A DNA stretch of 64,000 nt from Mycteria americana. Taxonomy: Eukaryota; Chordata; Aves; Ciconiiformes; Ciconiidae. The stretch spans positions 122,529,562 to 122,593,561 of the forward strand of contig NC_134367.1 in assembly GCF_035582795.1 (NCBI RefSeq). The letters run 5' to 3'. The translations under genes were made by a program, and so were the position numbers. Positions 38,683 to 54,880 of this stretch are shown piece by piece. The stretch's first letter is position 1. Each line of letters begins with the position of its first letter. The notes under the pieces were generated by a model. The model saw only the letters and a program-made list of their open reading frames with translations, had not been told where the DNA came from and made no database searches.

Positions 38683-38917
38683 ACGCCCGGCAGCGCGCGG
38701 CCCGCGGCGGCAGCGGCGCGCCTCCCCCCCGCCCCCTCCCCGCTGCCCTTCCTCCCCGCGCCCGCCCCGCGCCGCGCGGCGCTCCGCCCGGCACCCGCGC
38801 CCGCGCCCGGCCCGCCTCCGCCTCCGCCAGCCTCGCCCGGCGGCCGCGCAGGGGCAGAGCGAGCCGGCGCCGGCGAGGAATTAGGAGCGATCCGAGGAGG
38901 AGCGAAAAAAACCCCCC

Positions 38918-38938
38918 CATCATCATCATCATCATCAT
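38918..38938 (+). repeat. (CAT)7 microsatellite
   Basis: Seven perfect CAT units follow a C7 run at the downstream edge of the promoter island. Confidence 0.85.
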
Positions 38939-39194
38939 AATAACCATAATAAAAGGAGAGCCGGCGCGTTAGCGAGCCTTTTTAATTTTTAATTTTTCCC
39001 CCTCCTCTTCTTCCTTCTCCTCCTCCCGCGATTTTTAATTTTTCTCTTTTTTTTATAATTTTTTCCTTTTTTTTTTTTTTTTTTTTTTTTTTTGGGTGAG
39101 CGCGCTCGAAAATTAACATTTGAGGTGTCCTGCGCGGTGGGAGCACACGCAGCGGATCATCATCAGTCATTCACCACCTTGACAACCTCGCCTG

Positions 39195-39204
39195 TGATTG
39201 ACAG
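39195..39204 (+). promoter_or_regulatory. PBX-MEIS/PREP composite site TGATTGACAG
   Basis: This is a perfect match to the known PBX-MEIS/PREP decamer (PBX half TGAT, MEIS half TGACAG). A weaker MEIS-like core, TTGACAAC, lies about 16 bp upstream. Its position in the leader of a MEIS gene suggests direct auto- or cross-regulation by TALE proteins. The match is seen; binding is inferred. Confidence 0.65.
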
Positions 39205-39222
39205 CCGGAGTGGCAAAAAGCC

Positions 39223-39246
39223 ATGAGACTTGGTAGTTGGGTTTGA
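39223..39246 (+). other. Upstream ORF 1 in the MEIS1 leader (7 codons)
   Basis: ATG AGA CTT GGT AGT TGG GTT TGA lies 435 bp upstream of the main start, with context GCCATGA. If the leader starts upstream of it, scanning ribosomes would meet it first. Translation is not shown. Confidence 0.4.
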
Positions 39247-39459
39247 GGGGCACTTTAAAAAAAAAAAAAAGAAAAAAAAAAAACCACCCTGATTTGGGGA
39301 AAGGATATTTGCTTTCGCCCCGCTGCTGTCTTGGAAACGAGAGGGGAGAGAGAGAGAGAGACAGGGAGAGAGGAAAGAAAGAAAGAAAAAAGAAGGAAGG
39401 AAGGAGGGAGAGTTGATTTTTTTTTTTTCCCTACTAATTTTTTTTTTTCTCCTTTTTTA

Positions 39460-39540
39460 ATGCTGAGTTACCGTATCGCTTCGCTGAGATCCAGCAAGCC
39501 GAAGATTTTACTCGATTGCTTTCATTGCTGGCGACGCTAA
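39460..39540 (+). other. Upstream ORF 2 in the MEIS1 leader (26 codons)
   Basis: The frame begins ATG CTG AGT TAC and stops at TAA 39,538-39,540, 117 bp before the MEIS1 start. It begins M-L-S-Y-R-I-A-S-L and ends C-W-R-R. It is more mixed in composition than the flanking homopolymers, which may hint at constraint. No known domain is seen. Confidence 0.35.
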
Positions 39541-39657
39541 GGGATTTTTGCATTTTTTTGGGGGGTGAGGGGGGGGGAACTTCGCGTTTCTTTCTTTTCA
39601 CACTGGCCTTAAAGAGGATATATTAGAAGTTGAAGTAGGAAGGGAGCAAGCAGGCCG

Positions 39658-46393
<6,736 letters not shown>

Positions 46394-46900
46394 GTATGAT
46401 CTCGCCAACGCCGCACACGCTGAAATTTGTATGCAGATCGCTCGCTGGGTCACTACGCCTCCTTTTATTATTTGCATATGATTAAGTCCCTTTTAGATAA
46501 ATTTCCATCGAAATGAAAATTTTTGAATAATGTGGCTATTATTGCTTCATTAAGGCTTGCTCCCGGATTCGACCTGGCGAGATGAGCTTGTAAAAGCATC
46601 GCCTGCAAACTCGACCTGGTTCTTGTCGCTTTTAATTTTTGTCTTTATTTTATTTACCCTTTACAATAATAGAAGTGGTATCCGTGAATCGCTGGCTTCT
46701 TGGTGGCTTAGGAAAGGAATGGCTGGAGCCGTTTACCAAAATAATAACAAAATCCGAGATAGGTGGTCCGGGGAAGACAGAGAGGGTTTGAAATCTAGCA
46801 AATACTGGCTATTTTCTTCCCGTCTCTACGGTTCATTAGTCCGTCTTGTCAGTTTTCCTTGGCCGAATGCTTTTAGACTTCAGTGAACATTGCTTTGTGC
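46394..46900. promoter_or_regulatory. Candidate intronic enhancer directly after exon 6, with octamer site
   Basis: ATTTGCAT (46,470-46,477) overlaps CATATGATTAAG, so POU and homeodomain cores are fused. GAATAATGTGGC and CTTCATTAAGGC follow. The stretch is non-repetitive immediately beyond the splice donor. Confidence 0.35.
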
Positions 46901-47947
46901 ACGCCTGCCTGCTGCAAATGCGCCCATTTTATTTTACTTAATAGAAAAAAAAAGGGGGGAGAAAATAAAACGGGACCCAGGTTTTAAATTATTTTCCTTG
47001 AGCTTTCAAGTTTTCAACCTCTCTCTTTAAAAAAAAAACAACAACCAAACAAAACAACAACAAACCACAAAATATCCAAACCCCAAAACGCAGCCAGCAA
47101 AGCCTTGCGTGGCTTTGACGGTGTGCAGGTTTTGTCTGGGATGGTTCAAACCTTACTGCTGGCTGTAGCCGATGTGGGAAATGGGGATGACTTGGGAAAG
47201 CCGGCTTTCCCCTCTCCCCTCCCCTTCTCCTGCCTCCGTCCCCTCCGCTGGGCTTAGGCTGGGATTCTTGCCTTTTAATGGGAGCGTTTGGGGCGAATTC
47301 AGGAGGTGCCCAGAGCTAAATTAAGCTCCTGGATGATGGAAGTGGCCGAGATTTGGCTTTTTTTTCCCCGAGTTGGCTAAAACTGCGGGTTTTTTTCCCG
47401 GTTCTCTCAACCGAGGGGTAGCAGCGCTTTGGCTGCGAGAGAGGGGACCCTAGGCAAAAAAAAAAAAAAAAAAAAAAATCCCCGACTAAAAACCCCCAAG
47501 TTATTTCTTCTTGATGATCAGCTTCGTAAATACAGTCTGAGGAGCAATCAGCTCCCGACTCTGGAGGTTTCCTTTTGTTCAAGCAAGGCGCAGTCAAGCA
47601 GACAGGAGTTTCCTCAGCCGCTTTGCCATTATCACCAGCACTGTCAGCCAGGAGTTATTTTATAGATTACCCCCATAAAGGTGCGGTGCGGTGCGGTGCA
47701 TTGCAGCGTGGGCAGGATCTTCAATATTTTCTCCTCTCTGCCAAAGGCTCTGGGGCTGCCGGTAGTGCCGTGACAGGGGGCAGGCAGGCTTGAAGGAAGG
47801 CATGAACTTTTAAAAAGGGGTTTATGTGCACATATGTGGGGTTGTTTGTTGTCGTGTCCCCCCCCCCCCCCCAGTTTTGCTGCGAAGGGGAAAAGCTTCG
47901 CGGGGCGGGCGGAGGGCGGCGCGGCAGGGAGATGCCCGGCGGGCCGG

Positions 47948-48011
47948 GCCCGGGGAAGATGCTCCGGGGCCCGGGAAAGATGCTCCGGGGGCCGGGGAAG
48001 ATGCTCGGGGG
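47948..48011 (+). repeat. 21-bp GC-rich minisatellite, three copies
   Basis: GATGCTC recurs at 47,958, 47,979 and 48,000 within a GGCCGGGGAA context. It lies in MEIS1 intron 6. The open frame through it (G-K-M-L-R-G-P repeats) is a by-product of the 21-bp period. Confidence 0.8.
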
Positions 48012-48089
48012 ACCCGGCGGCCCCGTGCAACGCCTTAAAGCGAGGGTCGCCCTACAGCGAGGGTCGAGCTGAGGGAAGCTGGGCTCGCT

Positions 48090-48310
48090 GCTGTTGAATC
48101 AAAATTGTAATCCAACAAGTCTAACTAGAAAATGGGTTTCTAAAAGCTCTGGAGTGCTGGGTACATAAAGCTATTTGAGCAAATTACAAGAATCGCTCAG
48201 GGGCACGAATGAAATCAACACTTTAATTGCCTCCAAAATGAAGATTTATACCCCATTTTCCCAACGAATCATTATTTTATTAAAGTGAAAGCTAAAGAAA
48301 TGAAGCTATA
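48090..48310. promoter_or_regulatory. Candidate intronic regulatory block before the intron 6 CpG island
   Basis: It contains AAAATTGTAATCC, GCAAATTACAAG, CACTTTAATTGCC and CGAATCATTATTTTATTAAAG, is not repetitive and is adjacent to the island. Candidate status is compositional. Confidence 0.28.
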
Positions 48311-48342
48311 GTTTTGGGGTTGTCGGGGGGAGGGGGTCGTGT

Positions 48343-48362
48343 GTCCGTCCGTCCGTCCGTCC
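48343..48362 (+). repeat. (GTCC)5 microsatellite in intron 6
   Basis: Five perfect GTCC units stand at the upstream edge of the intronic CpG island. Confidence 0.8.
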
Positions 48363-49020
48363 CCTTTTCTTTTCGCCAGGAGCGCGGACATTGCGCGCCC
48401 GGCGCCGGCCCCTCTCCCGCTGCGCGGGGCCGGCCGCGCACCGCCGCGGGGCTCAGCCCCGGCGCCTCCGGCTTTGCGCGGGCGCTGCGCCAGCCGCGGA
48501 GCCGGGCGGCCTCCCCGGGGTGCCCCGGCTCCCGGCCGGGCAGGGGGCCGCGCAGCCCCGCCGCCGCTACCCCTCCGCACCCGCGGAGCTGCGCGGGGAG
48601 CGGGCCCTTGCTTTCCCCGTCGAAGGGGGAAAGGCGCAAAAAGGCGCTTTGCCCCCCTCTCCTCCCGGCCGACGAGGCGGCGGACACAACCCGCGGAGAG
48701 CGGGCGGGCGGGCGGCGCAAGGGGGGGCCGCGGAGGTTGCGCGGGGGATGCGCGGCCGCCCGCGTCCCCGCTGAACTCCGGTGCCAAGCCCGGCCCCGGC
48801 GAGGCCGGCAGTATCTGGGCCCTAATGGTTAAGTAATAAGGTGTTGAGCGCTTGTCGCTGGGGCGGCTAATTAGGGTGTCCCTCCGCGCTGCGCCTTTAT
48901 GGCTGCGCGGCCCTCGGCAGCGCGGGTGCGCAGGGCCGGGCGGCGGGAGAGAGGGGCTGGCTGCCGGGGAGGGCTGTCCGTCCGCCCGGCCGGCCGGCCG
49001 CCCCTCAGCCTGCCCACGGT
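48360..49020. promoter_or_regulatory. Intronic CpG island in intron 6
   Basis: About 650 bp of CpG-dense DNA lie 2 kb after exon 6. The island includes a homeodomain-type GGCTAATTAGGG (48,865-48,876) between GC-rich parts. It could be an alternative or antisense promoter, or part of a Polycomb/unmethylated domain. Long open frames on both strands here are compositional. Confidence 0.5.
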
Positions 49021-49320
49021 TGTGCTTTTGAGAGTAGTAAAAGAGTAAGTATGTAAAAGCTTTTATTATGGATTTAATTACATTTCCTTATATTGTGGTA
49101 GTAAAGGTTACAGTTAACAGGGTGGTTTGTTTTTTTTTTTTTTTTTTAAATTTATTGGTTTCCCCTTATTTATTCTTTCCTTCTAGGCCCCTCAATGCCA
49201 GGGCCTTTACGTCCCCCGGTTAATGGAAAGCAATGACACTAATGCTAGATTTTGCAAAGTAAAGCCCCATAACACTAACCATTGTTCAGTGATTTAACTA
49301 GCTCCGTGGCAATAGGTCAC
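49020..49320. promoter_or_regulatory. Candidate intronic regulatory block after the CpG island
   Basis: TTATTATGGATTTAATTACA, GTTAACAGGG, CGGTTAATGG and CACTAATGCTAG are interrupted by a T16 run near 49,131. It is homeodomain-site rich and low in repeats apart from the T run. Confidence 0.28.
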
Positions 49321-52300
49321 TAAAATAGCATCCTTCTCCCACGGGCGTGACCCCGCTGCCTGCCAGGGTGGGACCTGCAGAGTTGTTGTTTACCGTGACG
49401 GCTCCAGAAGTACGAGGCAGGACTTTGGGGTTTTTGCTGGGGATAATTGAACTCGAGATCAACCGGGCCCTGGGACTTTAAAAAGCCTAGCTGAAGGATT
49501 GCGCCCATCCTCAAAGTTTCAAAATAAACCTTTTTTAATCATTAGCTTTTCAAACATTTGCATGTTTAAATTTTCGAATGTTTGTGGGAGCCCGGAAAGA
49601 TTTAAAACACAGCTGTTGTGTGGTGCGGCTGGGAAAACTCCCTCCGATTAAAAAAAAAAAACCCCAAAGACTGTTTGTAGTCAGATAGCAGAAATGCAGT
49701 TTCTTAGGTAATCCTAAACTGTTACCGTGGGGCAGTTTTCTTGAAGCCACATCACCTTGGCACCCAGGTGCTCTAGTCCGAACTGTGAAATTCCTCTACG
49801 AGAGCGTGTCTAGAGAAAGCCTTTAGAAAGCCCATTAAGGAAAACGCGGTATAAGGTAGCCACCACATTTAAATAAAGTGCATTAGCAGCATAAGATAGA
49901 TTTTATAGAGACAAAAGAGTATTTTCTTACGTAAAATAAACTTGTTGAGCAATTCCACGGTAGTAGTACTTGACAAAAATTGTAATTTAATAATGCACAA
50001 GCCAGATACGTGCGCAGAAACTTTGAAAGGCAAATCGGCAAAGAGCCAAATTCCTATAGGGACTAGGAGGGAAATGATCAAAAAATGAACATGAAATAAG
50101 ACTTCCTGTAAGAAGGTCCATAATTCAACATTATTTGACTCCACTGTCAGGGAAATTGTTGAAGGATAGTAAACTGATACTAGAGTCTCAGTCATTTTTG
50201 TTACAGTCTTAAATGTTTGCAACTGTGGCGTTTTAGATGGCCCTTCTTGGGTGATAGTATATCATATATATATATGAATATAATAAAGCAACACTTCTAT
50301 TTATGTTGCAATAGATTTTTTTTTAATGTGCGCGGTTGCAGAGTTTCTCTAAACAAAATGCGGATAGACAGCAGCTTTTTTTAAAATGGGAAAATTACTT
50401 AAAATGTGTTCTTTACAAAGAAAGAATCATAAACTGGAATGCAATGTATAGCATATCTGAAGGTGGATGGGTTGTTTAGGGCATCGACCAGTTATGACTA
50501 GACTAACTTTCCCAAATTCTTCAAATATATTAGCTATACCTTGCAGCCAATACAAAAATAATGCCTCAGGGGAAAAAAAATTACTGAGAAATACTATTTT
50601 ACTTGGAGACTTCACAGGTTTTTTCGAACCATATATGGTTTTAAGTGGGGAGAGCTAAGAATATTACTGCCTGCAGTATACGTACTCCCATATTGGAGGA
50701 AGAGGCATCAAAATAATAGATGCGGTGCAGAGGGTGCAAGGTAGAATTCATTTCTGCATAATAAAAGAGTTACGGCGAAGTAGGACTCTGAGGAGGACCA
50801 ATAAAATAACGTTTACAAGACTCAAAATTTAATTTTCTTCCTCTGACTTTATGCCAGTGACTCCTTTTTCGGTTTTTCTGGGGTAATTTTTTTTTTTTTT
50901 TTTGCTGTGATATTTGGGAGCTGTTACCGTGCCCGAGTTTGGCAGACTATTTAATGTAGAGATAAAACACGTTAATTTATATTCTGGACCTGTTATCCGA
51001 AACACTGTGGCTGAAATCATATTAGCAAAATAAGGTTTGCTTTGCTCTCCCGTTTCTTTAAGCAAGTAAATACATTGTTAAGTAGATATGCGATTGAGTA
51101 TATTTTCTTTCATTTATGATTTCATTTCAATTCTAGAGTCTTTGCTGGGATTTGGTTTTTGGAGTTTTTAAAAAATCATTCAAGAGCCTAAGCGTAGCCG
51201 TCCTTACAGCTGGGTATAATATTTGCTGACTTCCTTAAGTTGCGTGCTCAGGCCTAACTTCCGTGTAAAGTTTTTCAAACTGAAGTTACCTTTTGTTGCG
51301 AAGGATAGTTTAATTCCCTAATTTTTTGCATCCTTTTCAATATCAAACCTGACAGAGCTGAGTTTAAACCCCAGGTAACCCTGGAACTTGTCCTAAACAT
51401 TTGCGAGCATATCCCAAGGCGTTCCCGTAAGCGGGAGCTCACGGCGTCTTTGCTTGTTGTTTTGCGGTAACTTGGAGGTTTGCAAAGAAGTTGTGAAAAA
51501 ATGAGTTTTGCCTTAAATTTAATCTTTATGGCTGAGGGTTTGAGGCTTCCTTGGCTGCTCGTCCACAGGTAGCAATAAAGGTAATGGGCTCTGCACGCGG
51601 AAGGGTTACTGCAGCCCGGAGCGGGCAATGTTAGCGCTTAAAAAAAAATCAGATTATATCGCACTTAATCAAAACGAGTAAGTGTAGGTCGTGCTGATAA
51701 ACACTGCTTTAAAAAGCAGCGAAAATCCAGCACAGCTTCTTTAAATTAGGGAATCTCTTTTTGTTGTTGTTGTTGTTTTGCATTTCTGCATTTGGGGGTT
51801 TTTTGGGCGCATCAGCGTGCAGTTAGGAGCTATCTTGTGTAAGCTAAACAAATTTGAGAAAGTAAAGAGCAGGGTTGTTTCTGGTCATGAAAATTTTTGA
51901 AGGTTTCTTGAATTGTTTCCTGGTGGGGGTCGGAGGAGAGGCTGGGGCGCGCTGCAGTGTCACCCCGTGTCCTCGGCGTGTTACCTCCCTTTCTTGATGC
52001 TCGGTTGCTCGGAGCAGGCTTTGACTCACACGGCAAATTGGGAAATTAGTGTTTATATTTGTTTTTTTCCTGCAGTCGCAGCAGTATTTGAAGAGGGTAA
52101 CTCTAACAGGGCGCACGTTTTGTGTTTTGCCTTGTTTGAGTGGATTTCTGTCCCTGCTGAACGGCCCCGTATCTAACCCACCGCTGATATTCTGTAATGG
52201 GACTTACAGACAACTTGCTGACTGTTGGTTCAGCTCTTCTTTGGCATGCTTGGCGTGGTTGCGTTTTCCCTTTTACTACCTTCAAAAGGAAAAAGAAAGA

Positions 52301-53164
52301 GATGTAACCCAGCCTCGGAGCATAGGTGAGAGCAGAATCCCTGCAGGCCGGTGTCCTCGGGACTCCTTTTTTTAATTTAGGTGAGGTCCCTGGCAAGCTT
52401 CAGCCCCTCTGCGGCAGTGGTGGGGTCTGGTCTCTGCTAGCGAGGGGGCTGCTGGCACGGGGGATCCCCATTGCCTCGCTGGTTGTTGCCGTTGTGGCTT
52501 CGTTTATTTATTTTCGGGCGTATATATCCAAGAGTTGAAGAGCGATGCAGAGATTTCAGGCTTACGTGGGTCGTTGCACGTACCAAAGGCGATAGCGCAG
52601 GCGGTGAGTGGTTTCTGGGGGTTACTGGATTTTGGAAAAGGGGGTTTGAGATTCATCAGTAGACGTCTGGGCAAATGTTGAAAATTTAAACATTGGTGAG
52701 GTGAATTTAAAAAAAAAAATCTGAGTTTGTCCTGAAAGCAAAGGGCCTGTTTGCAATTAAAAAAAAAAAAAGAAGAGAGATCTAAAAGTAGAGACTGCCA
52801 TTTCCTTGCTAACTTACGGGGCATGGGGAAGGTAGGATGGAAAGAAATGGATTTGTGCCCAAATTTGGCCGTTCTTACTTTTGCCGGCGGCGGGACAGGC
52901 TGCCGAAAGTCATGGTGGCTTCTTGTTTTACAAGTGGCTTCTTGTTTTGCAAGCGTCTTCACATCCAGGCCGGGCGCCCTGTGGAAGAAATGTTTTTTTC
53001 CCCCCCGTCGGAGGTTATATGTTAGTCATCCATGAGTTTTGGGGATCAATAAAGGGATAACTGTGAAAGGCAATGGCCCATAACGCACGGGGAGTGAGAT
53101 GGGTTGATCTAATGGTTCCCGCCTGGCCTCAAAACTCGATGAATCTCTGGGTTTGTCCACACAA
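49321..53164. other. Intron 6, nothing recognised
   Basis: Mostly AT-rich unique DNA with simple runs (T18 near 50,887, (GTT)n near 51,762). No exon with a MEIS1 continuation, RNA gene or repeat family is recognised. Confidence 0.55.
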
Positions 53165-53372
53165 GGACACTCAGGAGAGGTAAGACAAATTGATTGGGTG
53201 TAAAATTAAAGTGCATTAGTTAAAGTGCATTGCACTATTGTGTGGATGCTCTCATTCAGAAGTAAAGTGGCCTTAGTTCACTTTAGCCTAATCCCCTTTG
53301 GAGTAGGCCACTTTTCTTTTGAATGAGAACATCCACATTAACTTTTAGTTAATTTGTCTTTCCCGAGCGTCC
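53165..53372. mobile_element. Palindromic MITE-like DNA transposon relic in intron 6
   Basis: The arms at 53,165-53,272 and 53,306-53,372 are inverted copies around a 33-bp loop. Outer matches are GGACACTCAGGA versus the complement of TCCCGAGCGTCC, and GACAAATT versus AATTTGTC. Inner matches are TGTGGATGCTCTCATTCA versus the complement of TGAATGAGAACATCCACA, and AAAGTGGCC versus GGCCACTTT. The right arm lacks about 40 bp present on the left, where TTAAAGTGCATT occurs twice (53,206 and 53,220). There is no coding capacity. The transposon superfamily cannot be assigned from this copy. Confidence 0.75.
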
Positions 53373-54109
53373 TGGCGGCCTCGTGCCCGCCGCTCTGGAG
53401 AGGTTTGGCCGGCTGGGCACGGGCTCCCCGCAAGCTTTAGGTAGGCTTTTCATTAGGGATAGTCCTCTCCGCAGCAGCACTTAACTGCTGGCGTTCGTCG
53501 TCGCCCCGGCCGGGGCTGCAGAGAGCAGGCTGGCTCCGCACCCTCCTCTCCTTCTGCTCCTGCAGCTCAAGAGCGATACTGTTTTTAACGCTGCCTGGGA
53601 AAAAATAGGAAAGCTTTACGATGCCAGGGCTTTGGGGCTGGATTCGGCCGAGGTGGCACGGACAAGGGCTCAGCCGGGCTTGAGGCAGGGGGAGAGCTGC
53701 CTGCACCCCGTCCGGGGGGGCTGCGGTTTGGGGGCCGCATTTCCCAGGTGAACACGGCATTAGGCTCCCCGCTGGTATCAGTCCTCCTCCCAGTAACCTG
53801 AGCGTTTTCTTTTGCGATGGTGATTTGCTCTCCCGACACGCTCCCTGCCTAGGTAGTTTCTTCCACTGATAAGCCATTTTTTAAAGACAGCGAGGAAATC
53901 TAGATTAACTCTTTTCGGCTGATGTTTCCAACCATAAAACCAGGGACTGAAAATTAACTTGTAGGAGAACTAATTTACCTGGGAAAAAAAATAACGGTAA
54001 GATAGTTTTGGAAGCTGTTTTATATTCTTGCTTGGAGTTCCCCTAGCTTGAGTTCTTGTTAGAGGTATTTTCGGGTGTCTTCTAGAGCTTATAAGTAACC
54101 TATTTATTT

Positions 54110-54880
54110 ACTTTTCACTGGCTCAGCCGTGTGTGCAAATGCTGCGCCGTGTCACACTCCTGCTGTTGCCCATTCCATTCATAATAAAATTTACAAGGCT
54201 TCTTGCATTAGTAAGCACTTTGCTATTGGAGCCTTTCCTAGAAATACAGAATTCTATTTCACCAAAGTATTGTCTTTCCTCTTCAATCAGGGCCGAGGTG
54301 AGCTATTTTCTCAAGGACTCTCCAGGCATCTACATGATATTCCCACTTGTGCAGATGATCTCCAAAACTGCATTACTTACTCCTCCGTCAAGAAGGGCCA
54401 TCACAGTAAATTAGAATTCTCTTATTAGCGTCACCGGGCTTTGAATTTGGCCAGCTAATTTTATTTGCAGTTTGGCTTTTTCTTTTTCTTTTTTTTTTTT
54501 TTTTTAATGTAAAGCAAATATGCATCCAGACCCTCTTTGCTGAAATAAACAGGCCAACAATAAGAGGGGTAATTCTTCATTTGCTTAAAAGAACTGTCTG
54601 TTTTAACTTGAGAAATACTGACAAAGAGTAAAGCAACAGCTGATACCATCACAGGCAGTGTACTGTATTCAAACAGCTGTACAAAATGAAAAGCTGCGGT
54701 ATTAATCCTGCCATTCACAGTTTATTTAAGTTTTTCAAGCTTCTCTCGTATGGGCATGGCATCAATGCCTAATTATGCCTCCATTAGGGTTTCTAGGCCC
54801 TTAATACAGAAAATGATTGTATTTAAAATTTGGAAAGCTGCATCGATGTAATCTAAGATTCTTGCAGCTGGCACACGTTC
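54110..54880. promoter_or_regulatory. Candidate intronic enhancer block
   Basis: About 770 bp of mostly unique AT-rich sequence include CAGTAAATTAGAATTC, CCAGCTAATTTTATTTGC, GTATTAATCCTG, GCCTAATTATGCC and TCCATTAGGG, with a T-rich break near 54,490. No coding exon is supported. Confidence 0.33.

Larger units (their letters stand above)
37370..38940 (+). promoter_or_regulatory. MEIS1: MEIS1 promoter CpG island
   Basis: This is extremely GC- and CpG-rich DNA with many GC boxes (GGGCGG). It has no convincing TATA box, and contains paired CCAAT boxes, an ETS-type ACTTCCGG (38,584-38,591), a 48-bp palindrome, C17 and G18 runs and a (CGG)n tract. It ends about 0.7 kb before the start codon. This is the expected TATA-less island promoter of a developmental transcription factor. 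Long open frames on both strands here come from low stop-codon density and do not indicate genes. Confidence 0.8.
38950..39657 (+). other. MEIS1: MEIS1 5' leader / proximal promoter (transcription start not resolved)
   Basis: This is non-coding DNA between the GC island and the start codon. It holds a T27 run (39,067-39,093), a homeodomain-site segment with a perfect PBX-MEIS site at 39,195, two upstream ORFs (39,223 and 39,460), a GA-rich low-complexity stretch (about 39,340-39,412) and T-rich tracts. MEIS genes have long leaders, so most of it is probably transcribed. The exact transcription start cannot be read from sequence. Confidence 0.6.

Noticed and set aside
37598-38884. 428-codon open frame (+) and 298-codon open frame (-) over the promoter island
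   Set aside because: Both strands and several frames are open at once because stops are rare in CpG-saturated DNA. The products are Gly/Arg/Pro/Ala low complexity.
48272-48836. Long open frames on both strands in the intron 6 CpG island
   Set aside because: Same compositional effect as in the promoter island. The products are Arg/Ala/Gly/Pro-rich.
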